64,000 bases of DNA from NCBI GenBank assembly GCA_051648105.1, contig JBOFEN010000101.1, positions 8,367 through 72,366 on the forward strand, in the 5' to 3' direction. The notes beneath the pieces were generated by a model that was not told where the DNA came from, ran no database searches, and worked only from the letters and a program-made list of their open reading frames with translations. The stretch is from UBA7332 sp051648105. GTDB taxonomy: Bacteria > Bacteroidota > Bacteroidia > Bacteroidales > UBA7332. Shown here in pieces: positions 1 through 8,012 of the stretch (its first letter is position 1; every line of letters starts with the position of its first letter). Position numbers and translations under genes: made by a program.

Positions 1-1
1 A

Positions 2-190
2 TCCAAGAGAGCCTCCTCTAAAACAACAGCCAAGAGTACCTCTACGACAGCCAAGAAAAGTTCTGCTGCTACAAAGAAGAGCAAAGCGGAATCGACTGCT
101 GCAAAGAAGAGCACAAAGAGCACTACAACAAAGAGCTCAACAGCTAAGAAGAGTAGCGCAACTAAGAAGACAACTAAGGCTCAAGGCTAA
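2..190 (+). CDS. C-terminal tail of a Lys/Ser/Thr/Ala-rich protein (partial)
   Basis: The window opens inside a reading frame that stays open for 62 codons and stops at 188-190. The residues are almost only Lys, Ser, Thr and Ala in short repeats such as TAKKSS and STKSTT. This composition is seen in histone H1-like proteins and in the basic C-terminal extension of DNA topoisomerase I of Bacteroidota; nothing visible separates these. It most likely binds nucleic acid through charge. The catalytic or folded part, if any, lies outside the window. A G.U-containing hairpin follows the stop. Confidence 0.6.
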   Translation, partial: SKRASSKTTAKSTSTTAKKSSAATKKSKAESTAAKKSTKSTTTKSSTAKKSSATKKTTKAQG

Positions 191-237
191 TTGAGTACCA
201 ATAATGGCCAAGAGTTATTTACAATTGGACTAATATT

Positions 238-275
238 AGAGGGAGAAGCTCTGCTACTGCTAGCTTTTCTCTCTA
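238..275 (+). terminator. Probable terminator of the Lys-rich gene
   Basis: A stem of about 13 bp (238-250 with 262-274), containing two G.U pairs, is followed by a pyrimidine-rich stretch. It lies between the first gene and the SNF2 helicase. Confidence 0.4.
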
Positions 276-295
276 TCTATTTTCTTTATATTTAA

Positions 296-3200
296 ATGAT
301 TAATAGAAAAGAGATATATAATAAATTTCTAGAGCTAGATGCCCCATCTCAGATGTTTATTGAGACTATGGCATCTAACTTCGTACCTATGCCTCTGAAT
401 GCTGCTGTAGCAGTTGCCCGAACCATAGAGAGAGAGTACAAGTGTGGATATAATATTATGTCTGCTTGTGCACCCTTGCTTAGAGAGACAAAGTTTGGTT
501 TCTGGGAATATCTTGAGGTTATCGACTCGCTAAAGGTGAGAATAATTCATCGATTACACACAGACGGATTATTGTATTCATACCTCAAGGAGTCACAACG
601 CTTTGAGAGTGGTTATAGTTTTGATAACAAGTTTGTATATGGTATTCGCATCAGATCTGAGATATACTCATTTCTAGATAAGAGCACAAATGTTGAGATT
701 GATCTAGTAGATTCAAAGCAAGGGGATTATTCTCCTTTGAATGCACTATATGAGGCTTTAATTTATGATGGCTTCAATACTCTTTCAAGGCACTTGACCT
801 CTAACTCTGTCACGCTTATTGCCAGACATGCCGCACACTCTATTTGCAATAACCTTGATTCTGAGATATCTATTGAAAAGATACATACTATTCTTAAGAA
901 ATCTCCTAAGTACACAAGAGATTCAGAGAAGAGCTTTGTAGAGGCAACTGCCATCATTAAGTTGCTCCAAGGTGATTATCTCGAATATGTATCAACAGTA
1001 TATGGAGACAGTCTAGAGTATGTATATAGTAGAGCTATTCCCCCACTATTTGAGGGTGACGCCGAATTATCTATCAAACAGTTTGATCTTGGGCTAAAGT
1101 TACAGAAGAAAGTAACCAAAGAGCCATATCCATACTCTACTCTCTATAGGTTTATCTATGCAATTGCATTGATTAGAGATCCAAAATCTCAGAGTAGTGG
1201 TCTTATCTCCAAGCTAGCAAAGAATAAGTTCGTTAAGGAGGAAACTATACTAAATACAATCTTTGCTGTCCAGAATGGAGAGCAAAGAGATCTAGTATCA
1301 CAGGATATTGAAAGATTAACGAAGCAGAATAGCCATTCTCCTCTTTACAACCTTCTTCTTTGGATGGCTTGTAAGATTAGCGGCATAGAGTTTACTCACC
1401 CTAGCTTCGATCTTGAGGAGTCATTAGTTAGATGTCAAGTCCTAGGATTTGATTGGCTTTTGATGGAGATATATGCACTCTTGGATGAGAGAACTAGACT
1501 TGAACCAATACAAGAGAAGCTTAAGTTTGCTCCTATCACCGTGCGCCAACAGAGCGAGGATGAGTGGGAAAGGATTCTTAATGCAATCATAGGTCAAGGC
1601 GAAAAGAAGATTAAAGACCCAGATAGCAAGATATACAGGGTAGCTTATCTATATAATCACTATGAGTGTGAGCTTAGCCCAATTGTTCAGCAATCAAAGG
1701 ATGGGATTACATGGACTAGAGGAAAAGCTGTATCTCTACAACGCTTTGCAACCTATCAAGCAGAGGGTATTACAGAGCAAGATAAACGAATTGCTGATTG
1801 TGTAGCTCGCGACTCATATTATCGACGAAACTACGAGATGGACTTCAATAGAGCATTAAGAGAGTTGGTAGGTCACCCCTATGTATTCTTAGCTGAGAAT
1901 CCATCCATACCTGTTGAGGTAGCTTCTATGAAGCCAGAACTAACGATATCTAACTCACCAGATGGATATAAACTTCAGACAAATGTTGAGAATGTAGTTG
2001 ATCAGATTCAGGTGATACGTGAGAGTAATACTCGTGTGAGGGTGCTTAAGCTTACTAGTGAACAGCAGACCTACCTAAAGTTGCTTCAGCAGTTATCAAA
2101 CCTACCTCATGAGGCAAAAGATAAACTACTTGTTCTGCTCAAGAAGCTTACAGGTATTATTACTGTCTACTCAGACCTTATTGATGAGAGCGAAAATCTC
2201 AAAACACTTGAGGGTGACAGTCGTATATTTGTACAGCTAATCCCAATTGGAGACACTCTAAAGGCAGAACTATTCATCAAACCATTCACACAAAACCCAC
2301 CATACTGTAAAGCGGGTGTTGGGGCACTTAGTGTGATAGGTGTTTCTGATGGAGAGAAAGCACAAGCCACACGTAACTTAGAGCAAGAGATCAATAACCT
2401 AGAGATTGTCAAATCAACACTTGATAGGATTGTAGAGCTAGAACAAGATGAGGATACATACTACTTTGACGATCCATATCACTCACTAGAGTTGATGGAG
2501 AGTATAGCTTCTCTCTCTGATATTGCTGTTGTAGAGTGGCCAGAGGGTGTGAAGTTCAAGATCTCAGGAGTAGCCTCTTTCAATAACCTATCGCTCTCAC
2601 TCAAAGGAAAGGGTAATTGGTTTGATCTTGAGGGTGAGCTCAAAGTGGGTGAAGATACTATCTTCTCTATGCGTGATCTACTAAATAGTGTGCGCAAGAG
2701 TAAAGGCCGCTTTATAGAACTCAACAATGGAGAGTTTCTTGCATTAACAGAGCAGTTCAGACGACAACTGATGGACTTGGACTCTATAATACAAGAGAGC
2801 AAGGATGGTGGTTTCACTGCTCAAAACCTTGCAGCATCCATGATAGAGGAGCTTCAGCTAAAAGGGGTTGACATCGAGGCAGATAGAGCATTCAAAGATA
2901 TGCAGCAGCGAATATCAACTATAGCTACTCAAACCTATAAAGTGCCAAAGAATCTTCAAGCTGAACTTCGTGATTATCAAACCGAAGGTTTCAACTGGAT
3001 GGCTCGTCTTAATGATTGGGGTGCTGGTGCTTGCTTAGCTGATGATATGGGTCTTGGTAAGACGGTTCAGACAATAGCAATGCTTCTACACAAATCCAAG
3101 TCAGGGCCATCACTCGTTGTTGCTCCTGCCTCAGTTCTTCCAAACTGGATTCGTGAGATCAATCGTTTTGCACCATCACTCAATGTGATAAACCTTGCAC

Positions 3201-4327
3201 CAGTAGGGGAGCGTTCTCAACGCTTATCCTCAGCTAAGGAGAATGATGTATGCGTAATCACTTATGGTATATTGGTCTCTGAAGTTGAATCAATCATAGA
3301 GAAAAGCTTCTCGATGACTGTACTGGATGAGGCACATACTATCAAAAATAAGGAGACAAAGATGTCTAAGGCTGCTATGCAGCTAAAGTCTGACTTCAGA
3401 CTCCTGCTTACGGGTACACCAATTCAAAACCACCTTGGTGAGATATGGAATCTATTCAACTTTATCAACCCATCCCTACTAGGAAGCTTCGAAAGCTTCA
3501 GACAGAGATTCGTTGTCCCTATTGTTGAGTTTAAGGATCGTGAGCAGCAGAGACGTCTCAAGAGACTAATCTCCCCATTCCTTCTTCGAAGAACGAAAAC
3601 AGCTGTTTTGGATGAACTTCCTCCTAAAACAGAGGTGATCAAGGAGATACAGATGAGCGAAGCTGAAATATCTGCATACGAGGTACTACGTCGTGATGCG
3701 GAGAACAGACTTCTAGAGTCTACTGATATGGGACAGATTGTCGCACTAGCAGAGATTACTCGTCTTAGAATGGCAGCAGCCAATATCAATCTATCTAAAC
3801 CAGGTTTGAACCTTGCAAGTTCAAAGATTCAAACCTTCCTAGATATCGTTGATGACCTCAAAGAGAATAACCACCGCTCACTGGTCTTCTCGCAGTTTAC
3901 CTCACATCTAGCTCTTATTAAGAAGGAGCTTGACAAGAAGGGAATTGCCTATCTTTATCTAGATGGATCGACCTCCATAGTAGAGAGAGAGAAGTTAGTC
4001 AAGAGGTTTCAAGAGGGTGATGATCTTCTATTCCTTATCAGCTTAAAGGCAGGGGGACTAGGTCTAAACCTAACTGCTGCTGACTTTGTAATACATATGG
4101 ACCCATGGTGGAATCCTGCCATTGAGGACCAAGCATCTGATAGAGCCTATAGGATAGGTCAGAAGAGACCTGTTACTATCTATAGGTTGATTGCTAGAAA
4201 CACAATTGAGGAGAAGATAATTCGTCTTCACTCTACCAAAAAGGATCTAGCAGACTCTCTTCTTGAGGGTACTGACGTTTCTAACAGACTTACTCGTGAA
4301 GAGCTCCTTGAACTACTTCGCAATTAG
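296..4327 (+). CDS. SNF2-family DEAD/DEAH-box helicase
   Basis: 1343-residue Swi2/Snf2 ATPase. The C-terminal 450 residues hold the two RecA-like lobes: Walker A ADDMGLGKT near residue 915, DEAH near 1010, LTGTPIQN near 1038, GGLGLNLT near 1251, and the Snf2 signature RAYRIGQ near 1285. The N-terminal 860 residues show no motif I recognise; bacterial relatives often have a SWIM zinc finger there, but I see no CxC...CxH pattern. Such proteins use ATP to translocate on double-stranded DNA and remodel DNA-protein complexes; the cellular role of the bacterial forms is poorly known. It stands alone, ended by a strong terminator. The ATG at 296 opens the frame; no clear ribosome binding site is seen, as is common in Bacteroidota. 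Confidence 0.93.
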   Translation: MINRKEIYNKFLELDAPSQMFIETMASNFVPMPLNAAVAVARTIEREYKCGYNIMSACAPLLRETKFGFWEYLEVIDSLKVRIIHRLHTDGLLYSYLKESQRFESGYSFDNKFVYGIRIRSEIYSFLDKSTNVEIDLVDSKQGDYSPLNALYEALIYDGFNTLSRHLTSNSVTLIARHAAHSICNNLDSEISIEKIHTILKKSPKYTRDSEKSFVEATAIIKLLQGDYLEYVSTVYGDSLEYVYSRAIPPLFEGDAELSIKQFDLGLKLQKKVTKEPYPYSTLYRFIYAIALIRDPKSQSSGLISKLAKNKFVKEETILNTIFAVQNGEQRDLVSQDIERLTKQNSHSPLYNLLLWMACKISGIEFTHPSFDLEESLVRCQVLGFDWLLMEIYALLDERTRLEPIQEKLKFAPITVRQQSEDEWERILNAIIGQGEKKIKDPDSKIYRVAYLYNHYECELSPIVQQSKDGITWTRGKAVSLQRFATYQAEGITEQDKRIADCVARDSYYRRNYEMDFNRALRELVGHPYVFLAENPSIPVEVASMKPELTISNSPDGYKLQTNVENVVDQIQVIRESNTRVRVLKLTSEQQTYLKLLQQLSNLPHEAKDKLLVLLKKLTGIITVYSDLIDESENLKTLEGDSRIFVQLIPIGDTLKAELFIKPFTQNPPYCKAGVGALSVIGVSDGEKAQATRNLEQEINNLEIVKSTLDRIVELEQDEDTYYFDDPYHSLELMESIASLSDIAVVEWPEGVKFKISGVASFNNLSLSLKGKGNWFDLEGELKVGEDTIFSMRDLLNSVRKSKGRFIELNNGEFLALTEQFRRQLMDLDSIIQESKDGGFTAQNLAASMIEELQLKGVDIEADRAFKDMQQRISTIATQTYKVPKNLQAELRDYQTEGFNWMARLNDWGAGACLADDMGLGKTVQTIAMLLHKSKSGPSLVVAPASVLPNWIREINRFAPSLNVINLAPVGERSQRLSSAKENDVCVITYGILVSEVESIIEKSFSMTVLDEAHTIKNKETKMSKAAMQLKSDFRLLLTGTPIQNHLGEIWNLFNFINPSLLGSFESFRQRFVVPIVEFKDREQQRRLKRLISPFLLRRTKTAVLDELPPKTEVIKEIQMSEAEISAYEVLRRDAENRLLESTDMGQIVALAEITRLRMAAANINLSKPGLNLASSKIQTFLDIVDDLKENNHRSLVFSQFTSHLALIKKELDKKGIAYLYLDGSTSIVEREKLVKRFQEGDDLLFLISLKAGGLGLNLTAADFVIHMDPWWNPAIEDQASDRAYRIGQKRPVTIYRLIARNTIEEKIIRLHSTKKDLADSLLEGTDVSNRLTREELLELLRN

Positions 4328-4345
4328 TCTATGTAAACTATATTG

Positions 4346-4387
4346 AAAAAGTCCCGAATCGCCAGTAATGGCAATTAGGGACTTTTT
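4346..4387 (+). terminator. Terminator after the SNF2 gene
   Basis: Perfect 10-bp stem AAAAAGTCCC / GGGACTTTTT with an inner GCC/GGC pairing and a following T-rich run, 18 bases after the helicase stop. Confidence 0.85.
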
Positions 4388-4477
4388 AGTTTTGTATAAT
4401 ACCCTAGGATTAACTTTTTCACCTGCCAATAGTGTGATTAAGATTCTTGTTTGAGTCATCCCCAGTTAACAAACATC

Positions 4478-4830
4478 TCTATTTAACAAATCACTATTAA
4501 TGAAATGGCAAAATCTCCTCACAGAGTGTTAGTTTTGATGATTTCTATCTACACTATCTACACCGCAGGTGGTTATCAGTTTGTTACGGGTGTAGATAGC
4601 GATGTAGATAGGGTGTAGATAGGTTTCTATTTACACCAATCTGTTTTATCTTAAAATAGAGTCCGATATTATCAATTATAGCTATATACATAAGCTTTCA
4701 TCAAACTTTATCACTATATCTGTAAACAATAGATATAGCAACTGTTAATCTGAAGCGATGTAGATAGAAAAAACGAATATTTTTCTCACAGAGTTTGAAA
4801 TTTGGGGGTGGTGAATGGATTTTACAAAAT
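4478..4830 (+). repeat. Repeat module A, copy A1 (GTGTAGATAG words)
   Basis: Starts with AACAAATCACTATTAATG, followed by CTCACAGAGT, and ends with CTCACAGAGTTTGAAATTT then ATTTTACAAAA, so CTCACAGAGT is present at both ends. Internal words: CTATCTACAC at 4545 and 4554 (reverse sense), GTGTAGATAG at 4590 and 4613, GATGTAGATAG at 4601 and 4757, and a decayed reverse copy near 4627. The arms can fold into a hairpin (4613-4622 with 4628-4637). The core 4586-4704 matches module A2 with only two differences in 119 bases. Confidence 0.85.
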
Positions 4831-5206
4831 GGGGAAGAAACTTGTAGGTTAGCAAAAAAAAGATCTGTGTAATCTGCGAGATCAGCGTGAATAATTCCCC
4901 TCAATTATGAATTATACATTCAGCATTATCAATTAAAAAGATGGCGCAGTGGTAACGAAGCTCTTATTCGATAGATCCGTGGACAAAAACTCAAAGACTT
5001 TAGGGGGTAAACCCTTTGACTTTGCACCCAAAACTCTTTGACTTTCTACCCCTAACTCACTGCAAAATTAGGCAGTGCCTAATTCATAGTTAGGCAGTGG
5101 TAGACATAAGATTAGGCAGTGCCTAACTATCCAAAAGCCTTAGGGTAAATTGATCAATACATTATACTAACCACCATCTATTGGTATGCTGTTAAATCAA
5201 TCCATT

Positions 5207-5556
5207 GATTTAACAAATCACTATTAATGAAACAGCAAAATCCCCTCACAGAGTCTTAGTTTTGACCTTTTCTATCGCCACATCGCCACACCCAATAATA
5301 GTCAGGGGATTAAGTGTGGCGATAGGCCGTGGTGATAGGTGGTGATAGAATCCTATCGCCACAATTACTATTATCATAATATAGGCACTATTATTAAGAG
5401 ATGAAGTTCATTTTAGAGTGATCTGTTTATTATTTCTGCACTCAGAAGTAAAATAGAATAAGTTAACTTGTTAATTTATTAATGTGGTGATAGAAAAAAC
5501 AGATTTTTTTCTCACAGAGTTTGAAATTTACCCCCTGCTATTGGATTTTACAAAAA
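5207..5556 (+). repeat. Repeat module B, copy B1 (GTGGCGATAG / GTGGTGATAG words)
   Basis: Same edges as module A: AACAAATCACTATTAATG plus CTCACAGAGT on the left, and CTCACAGAGTTTGAAATTT plus ATTTTACAAAA on the right. The internal word differs: CTATCGCCAC at 5272 and 5353 (reverse sense), GTGGCGATAG at 5316, GTGGTGATAG at 5329, 5339 and 5484. The middle (about 5365-5480) resembles B2 but not A. The right edge runs directly into the hydrogenase terminator. Confidence 0.82.
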
Positions 5557-5590
5557 AGAAAGGTTAGCTAGTTGTTACTAGCTAACCTTT
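5551..5590 (-). terminator. Terminator of the hydrogenase gene
   Basis: Perfect 13-bp stem (5559-5571 with 5578-5590, core GGTTAGCTAG). On the minus strand it is followed by CTTTCTTTTTT. It abuts the outer edge of repeat module B1. Confidence 0.85.
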
Positions 5591-5644
5591 GAAAGAGTTG
5601 TATAGATTCACTTTTACTTAGTGAATAGCAATATTATATTCGTT

Positions 5645-7600
5645 CTACTTCTTGAACTTAATCTTTGGGTAGTACTTTGTATGAATAAGCTCATGAGCTT
5701 TTCGGCTTCCTGGATAGTCAAGATACTTCTCGTAAACAGCCAAGATATGAGGGTTTTCGTGTGATCTACGTATAGCCATAGAGTTGTCAATACTGTTTAG
5801 TCCCTCAGCACGCTTCTCTAGAGCCTCCTGTTTCTTTTGAGCTTTAGGCTGTCCACCACCTCCGATGCATCCCCCTTTGCAAGCCATGATTTCGATGGCA
5901 TGAAAGAACTCTTCACCGCTTCTTATCTTCTCTAGCATTCGACCAGCTTCGTTCAATCCGTGGGCAATACCGATGCGAAGAGTTAGATCTCCACAAGGAA
6001 CCTCACATACTCTGAATCCATCCCATCCGCGAAGTTGTTCGAAGACAATAGAGTCAAGTCTACTATTGGTCATCTGCTCAATAGTTGTTCTAACGGCTGC
6101 TTCAATAACACCACCAGTACGTCCGAAGATCACACCAGCACCAGAGTATTCACCAAATGGATTGTCAAACTCCTCCTCATTGACAGTGGCTAGATCAATG
6201 CCTGACTCCTTAAGGATTTTAATTAGCTCACGGGTTGTTATTACATAGTCTGTGTCGAAGTTATCTCCACGAGAGAATTCCACCCTTGCAGCTTCATATT
6301 TCTTGGCGATACAAGGCATGATAGCTACACTGGTTATGTTTTGTCTTCTTATGCCCTTCTCTTTGCCCCAGATATCCTTGGCAATAGTAGAGAAAATCTG
6401 CATAGGTGACTTAACTGTCGATGGAGCATGAAGAAGCTCTGGGAAGTTTTGCTCAATATATTTAACCCACGCAGGACAACATGAGGTCAAAATTGGAAGA
6501 GGTACATCCTCATCACCCTTCATATATGACTCTAGGCGAGTTCTAAACTCTTTAGCCTCTTCCATAATTGTTAAGTCGGCCGCCCAAGAGGTATCAAAGA
6601 CATAGTCTACACCAATCATACGAAGTGCAGCAGCTAGTCTCTTCTCAACGTTGGTGCCGGGCTCGAAACCGAAGGCTTCACCTATGGTAACCCTGATGGC
6701 AGGCGCTATCTGAACGATAACCATCTTTTTGGGAGTTGCAAGGTCCCTTAGGAACTTTACTGTATTGTCACCTGCGACAATAGCATTTACAGGACAGGCT
6801 TGAATACACTGTCCGCAGTGTGTACATATCTTTGTGTTAATATAGTGTCGCTGTTTCTTCTCACCAGCAATACAATCAACAGGGCAAACTCTTTTGCAGG
6901 CACCACATCCTATACACTTCTCAGTGACGTGTAGCTTTACAAGGTGAGGACACTGCTGTGCGGCACATAGGTTCTCGTCTATATGCTCCACAAGTTCATC
7001 GTAGAAGCTCTCAAGAATCTCAAGTATCATATTGTGATCCTGATGAAGCTTGATTTTTACTTGTTCACTCAGGTATCTAAGTAGATATAGATCTCGGCTT
7101 GTTGATTTACCTTTGGCTATGCGGTCAAAGTTTCTCCATATACGGTCAATCTCTGCCTCAACTTCTCTATATTCAGTTAGGGATCCCTCTTCCATCTTAC
7201 CTTTGACAAACTCAATATAGAATTTTGCATACTGAACAATACAATCCTCATCAGAGAGAATGATCATAGTTCTACTTTGATTCTCTGCAAAGTGGGTGAA
7301 GTCAACAGCTATATCGCAGTGGCTCGGAGTAACGAATCCACCAAATGGGAGTCCAAAATGAACAGCCTTTAGATGACGACCATTCATTATACCCCCAGCA
7401 ATAGCTATTAGTTCACTATATGTGGCACCCTCAGGGATATCATATATACCTGGATTGTTAATTCTACCAGCGATAGCAACCTTTCTGCTACTATCACCAA
7501 TTAGTTCGCGAAGCTCATGCTCTCCGAAGATGGAGAACATAGAACCCAATGAGCTCTGAACGATTACCTGCTTTTTGTTTTCTATATTGTTTACCAACAT
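5645..7600 (-). CDS. [FeFe] hydrogenase fused to a NuoF-like C-terminal segment
   Basis: 651 residues. The catalytic H-cluster domain carries all three signatures: TSCCPAW near residue 373, MPCIAKKYE near 427, and ACKGGCIGGGGQP near 573. Ahead of it are two ferredoxin-type [4Fe-4S] motifs, CIGCGACKRVC near 232 and CTHCGQCIQAC near 262. The first 215 residues resemble the C-terminal part of NuoF/HydB: an SLBB-like strand region (VAIAGRINNPGIYDIPEG) and a helical region where the NuoF iron-sulphur motif CGxCxPCR would lie, but those cysteines are absent. It probably couples fermentative electron disposal to proton reduction or H2 uptake in the cytoplasm; the electron partner is not visible. No maturation genes (hydE, hydF, hydG) are nearby. 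Monocistronic. Confidence 0.92.
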   Translation of the reverse strand: MLVNNIENKKQVIVQSSLGSMFSIFGEHELRELIGDSSRKVAIAGRINNPGIYDIPEGATYSELIAIAGGIMNGRHLKAVHFGLPFGGFVTPSHCDIAVDFTHFAENQSRTMIILSDEDCIVQYAKFYIEFVKGKMEEGSLTEYREVEAEIDRIWRNFDRIAKGKSTSRDLYLLRYLSEQVKIKLHQDHNMILEILESFYDELVEHIDENLCAAQQCPHLVKLHVTEKCIGCGACKRVCPVDCIAGEKKQRHYINTKICTHCGQCIQACPVNAIVAGDNTVKFLRDLATPKKMVIVQIAPAIRVTIGEAFGFEPGTNVEKRLAAALRMIGVDYVFDTSWAADLTIMEEAKEFRTRLESYMKGDEDVPLPILTSCCPAWVKYIEQNFPELLHAPSTVKSPMQIFSTIAKDIWGKEKGIRRQNITSVAIMPCIAKKYEAARVEFSRGDNFDTDYVITTRELIKILKESGIDLATVNEEEFDNPFGEYSGAGVIFGRTGGVIEAAVRTTIEQMTNSRLDSIVFEQLRGWDGFRVCEVPCGDLTLRIGIAHGLNEAGRMLEKIRSGEEFFHAIEIMACKGGCIGGGGQPKAQKKQEALEKRAEGLNSIDNSMAIRRSHENPHILAVYEKYLDYPGSRKAHELIHTKYYPKIKFKK

Positions 7601-7625
7601 ACGCCTTTGTGGTTAAATTACGATA

Positions 7626-7654
7626 CAAATATAGTATTAAGTTTAAGCTACAAA
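7626..7654 (-). promoter_or_regulatory. Promoter of the hydrogenase gene
   Basis: On the minus strand TATATTTG (7626-7633) fits the Bacteroidota -7 consensus TAnnTTTG, and TTTG (7651-7654) lies 17 nt upstream as the -33 element. The predicted start is about 20 nt before the ATG. Confidence 0.6.
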
Positions 7655-7727
7655 GAGTATCTGAAGAATTGTTTTTTAGCTCAATTACCGTTATCGAAAA
7701 CAACCTTTACTGTGTCATATATTTTGA

Positions 7728-7735
7728 TATCTTTG
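7728..7735 (+). promoter_or_regulatory. -7 promoter element of the small basic protein gene
   Basis: TATCTTTG matches TAnnTTTG 32 nt before the ATG at 7768; the -33 element is weak. Confidence 0.45.
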
Positions 7736-7767
7736 CATAGCAAATAAACTAATAAGAAACCACCCCT

Positions 7768-7950
7768 ATGGCAACAATGCAGGAGATACGAGAGGCTAAC
7801 AAACGCGGCAGAACGTTTGAGGATGCACGAAAAGATGAGAAGCTACTTCGTGCAGCAAGAGATTATCAACCATCAACGACTAATCCAAAGTCTCGCGAGT
7901 TCAGAAGCAATCGCAAGAAGAGCGTAAATGGTAAGTCTAGTAAGTATTGA
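7768..7950 (+). CDS. Small basic hypothetical protein
   Basis: 60 residues, highly charged, with no membrane segment or signal peptide. The first half reads as an amphipathic helix rich in Arg, Lys and Glu; the second half is Ser/Asn/Lys/Arg-rich and probably disordered. A -7 promoter element upstream and a strong terminator 10 bases after the stop frame it as a real independent transcript. I do not recognise a family. Composition would fit RNA or DNA binding, but that is inference only. It is divergent from the hydrogenase gene and convergent with groEL. Confidence 0.6.
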   Translation: MATMQEIREANKRGRTFEDARKDEKLLRAARDYQPSTTNPKSREFRSNRKKSVNGKSSKY

Positions 7951-7960
7951 ATATATAAAG

Positions 7961-7995
7961 AAAGCCTCCACTTCAAAAAATGAAGTGGAGGCTTT
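7961..7995. terminator. Bidirectional terminator between the small basic gene and groEL
   Basis: Perfect 15-bp stem (7961-7975 with 7981-7995, core GCCTCCACTTC) and a 5-nt A loop, with T-rich flanks on both sides. Confidence 0.9.
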
Positions 7996-8012
7996 TATCT
8001 ATTTGGAGAGGA

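Larger units (their letters stand above)
4478..5556 (+). repeat. Composite non-coding repeat, copy 1 (module A - linker - module B)
   Basis: About 1.08 kb with no credible gene, matching 46026-47072 in inverted orientation with the same internal order. It consists of module A (4478-4830), a linker (4831-5206) and module B (5207-5556). The linker has several long matches to the other copy, for example around 4856-4905, 4931-4982 and 5055-5080. It carries a repeated near-palindromic word TTAGGCAGTGCCTAA (5067-5081 and 5112-5126, with a partial copy at 5090-5099) and a repeated CTTTGACTTT. It lies between the SNF2 terminator and the 3' terminator of the hydrogenase gene. A 67-residue reverse frame at 4701-4904 is judged spurious. 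Confidence 0.85.

Noticed and set aside
4478..5556. Repeated words in the composite element considered as a CRISPR array
   Set aside because: The words are only about 10 bases, irregularly spaced and present in both orientations. There are no unique spacers of constant length and no cas genes.
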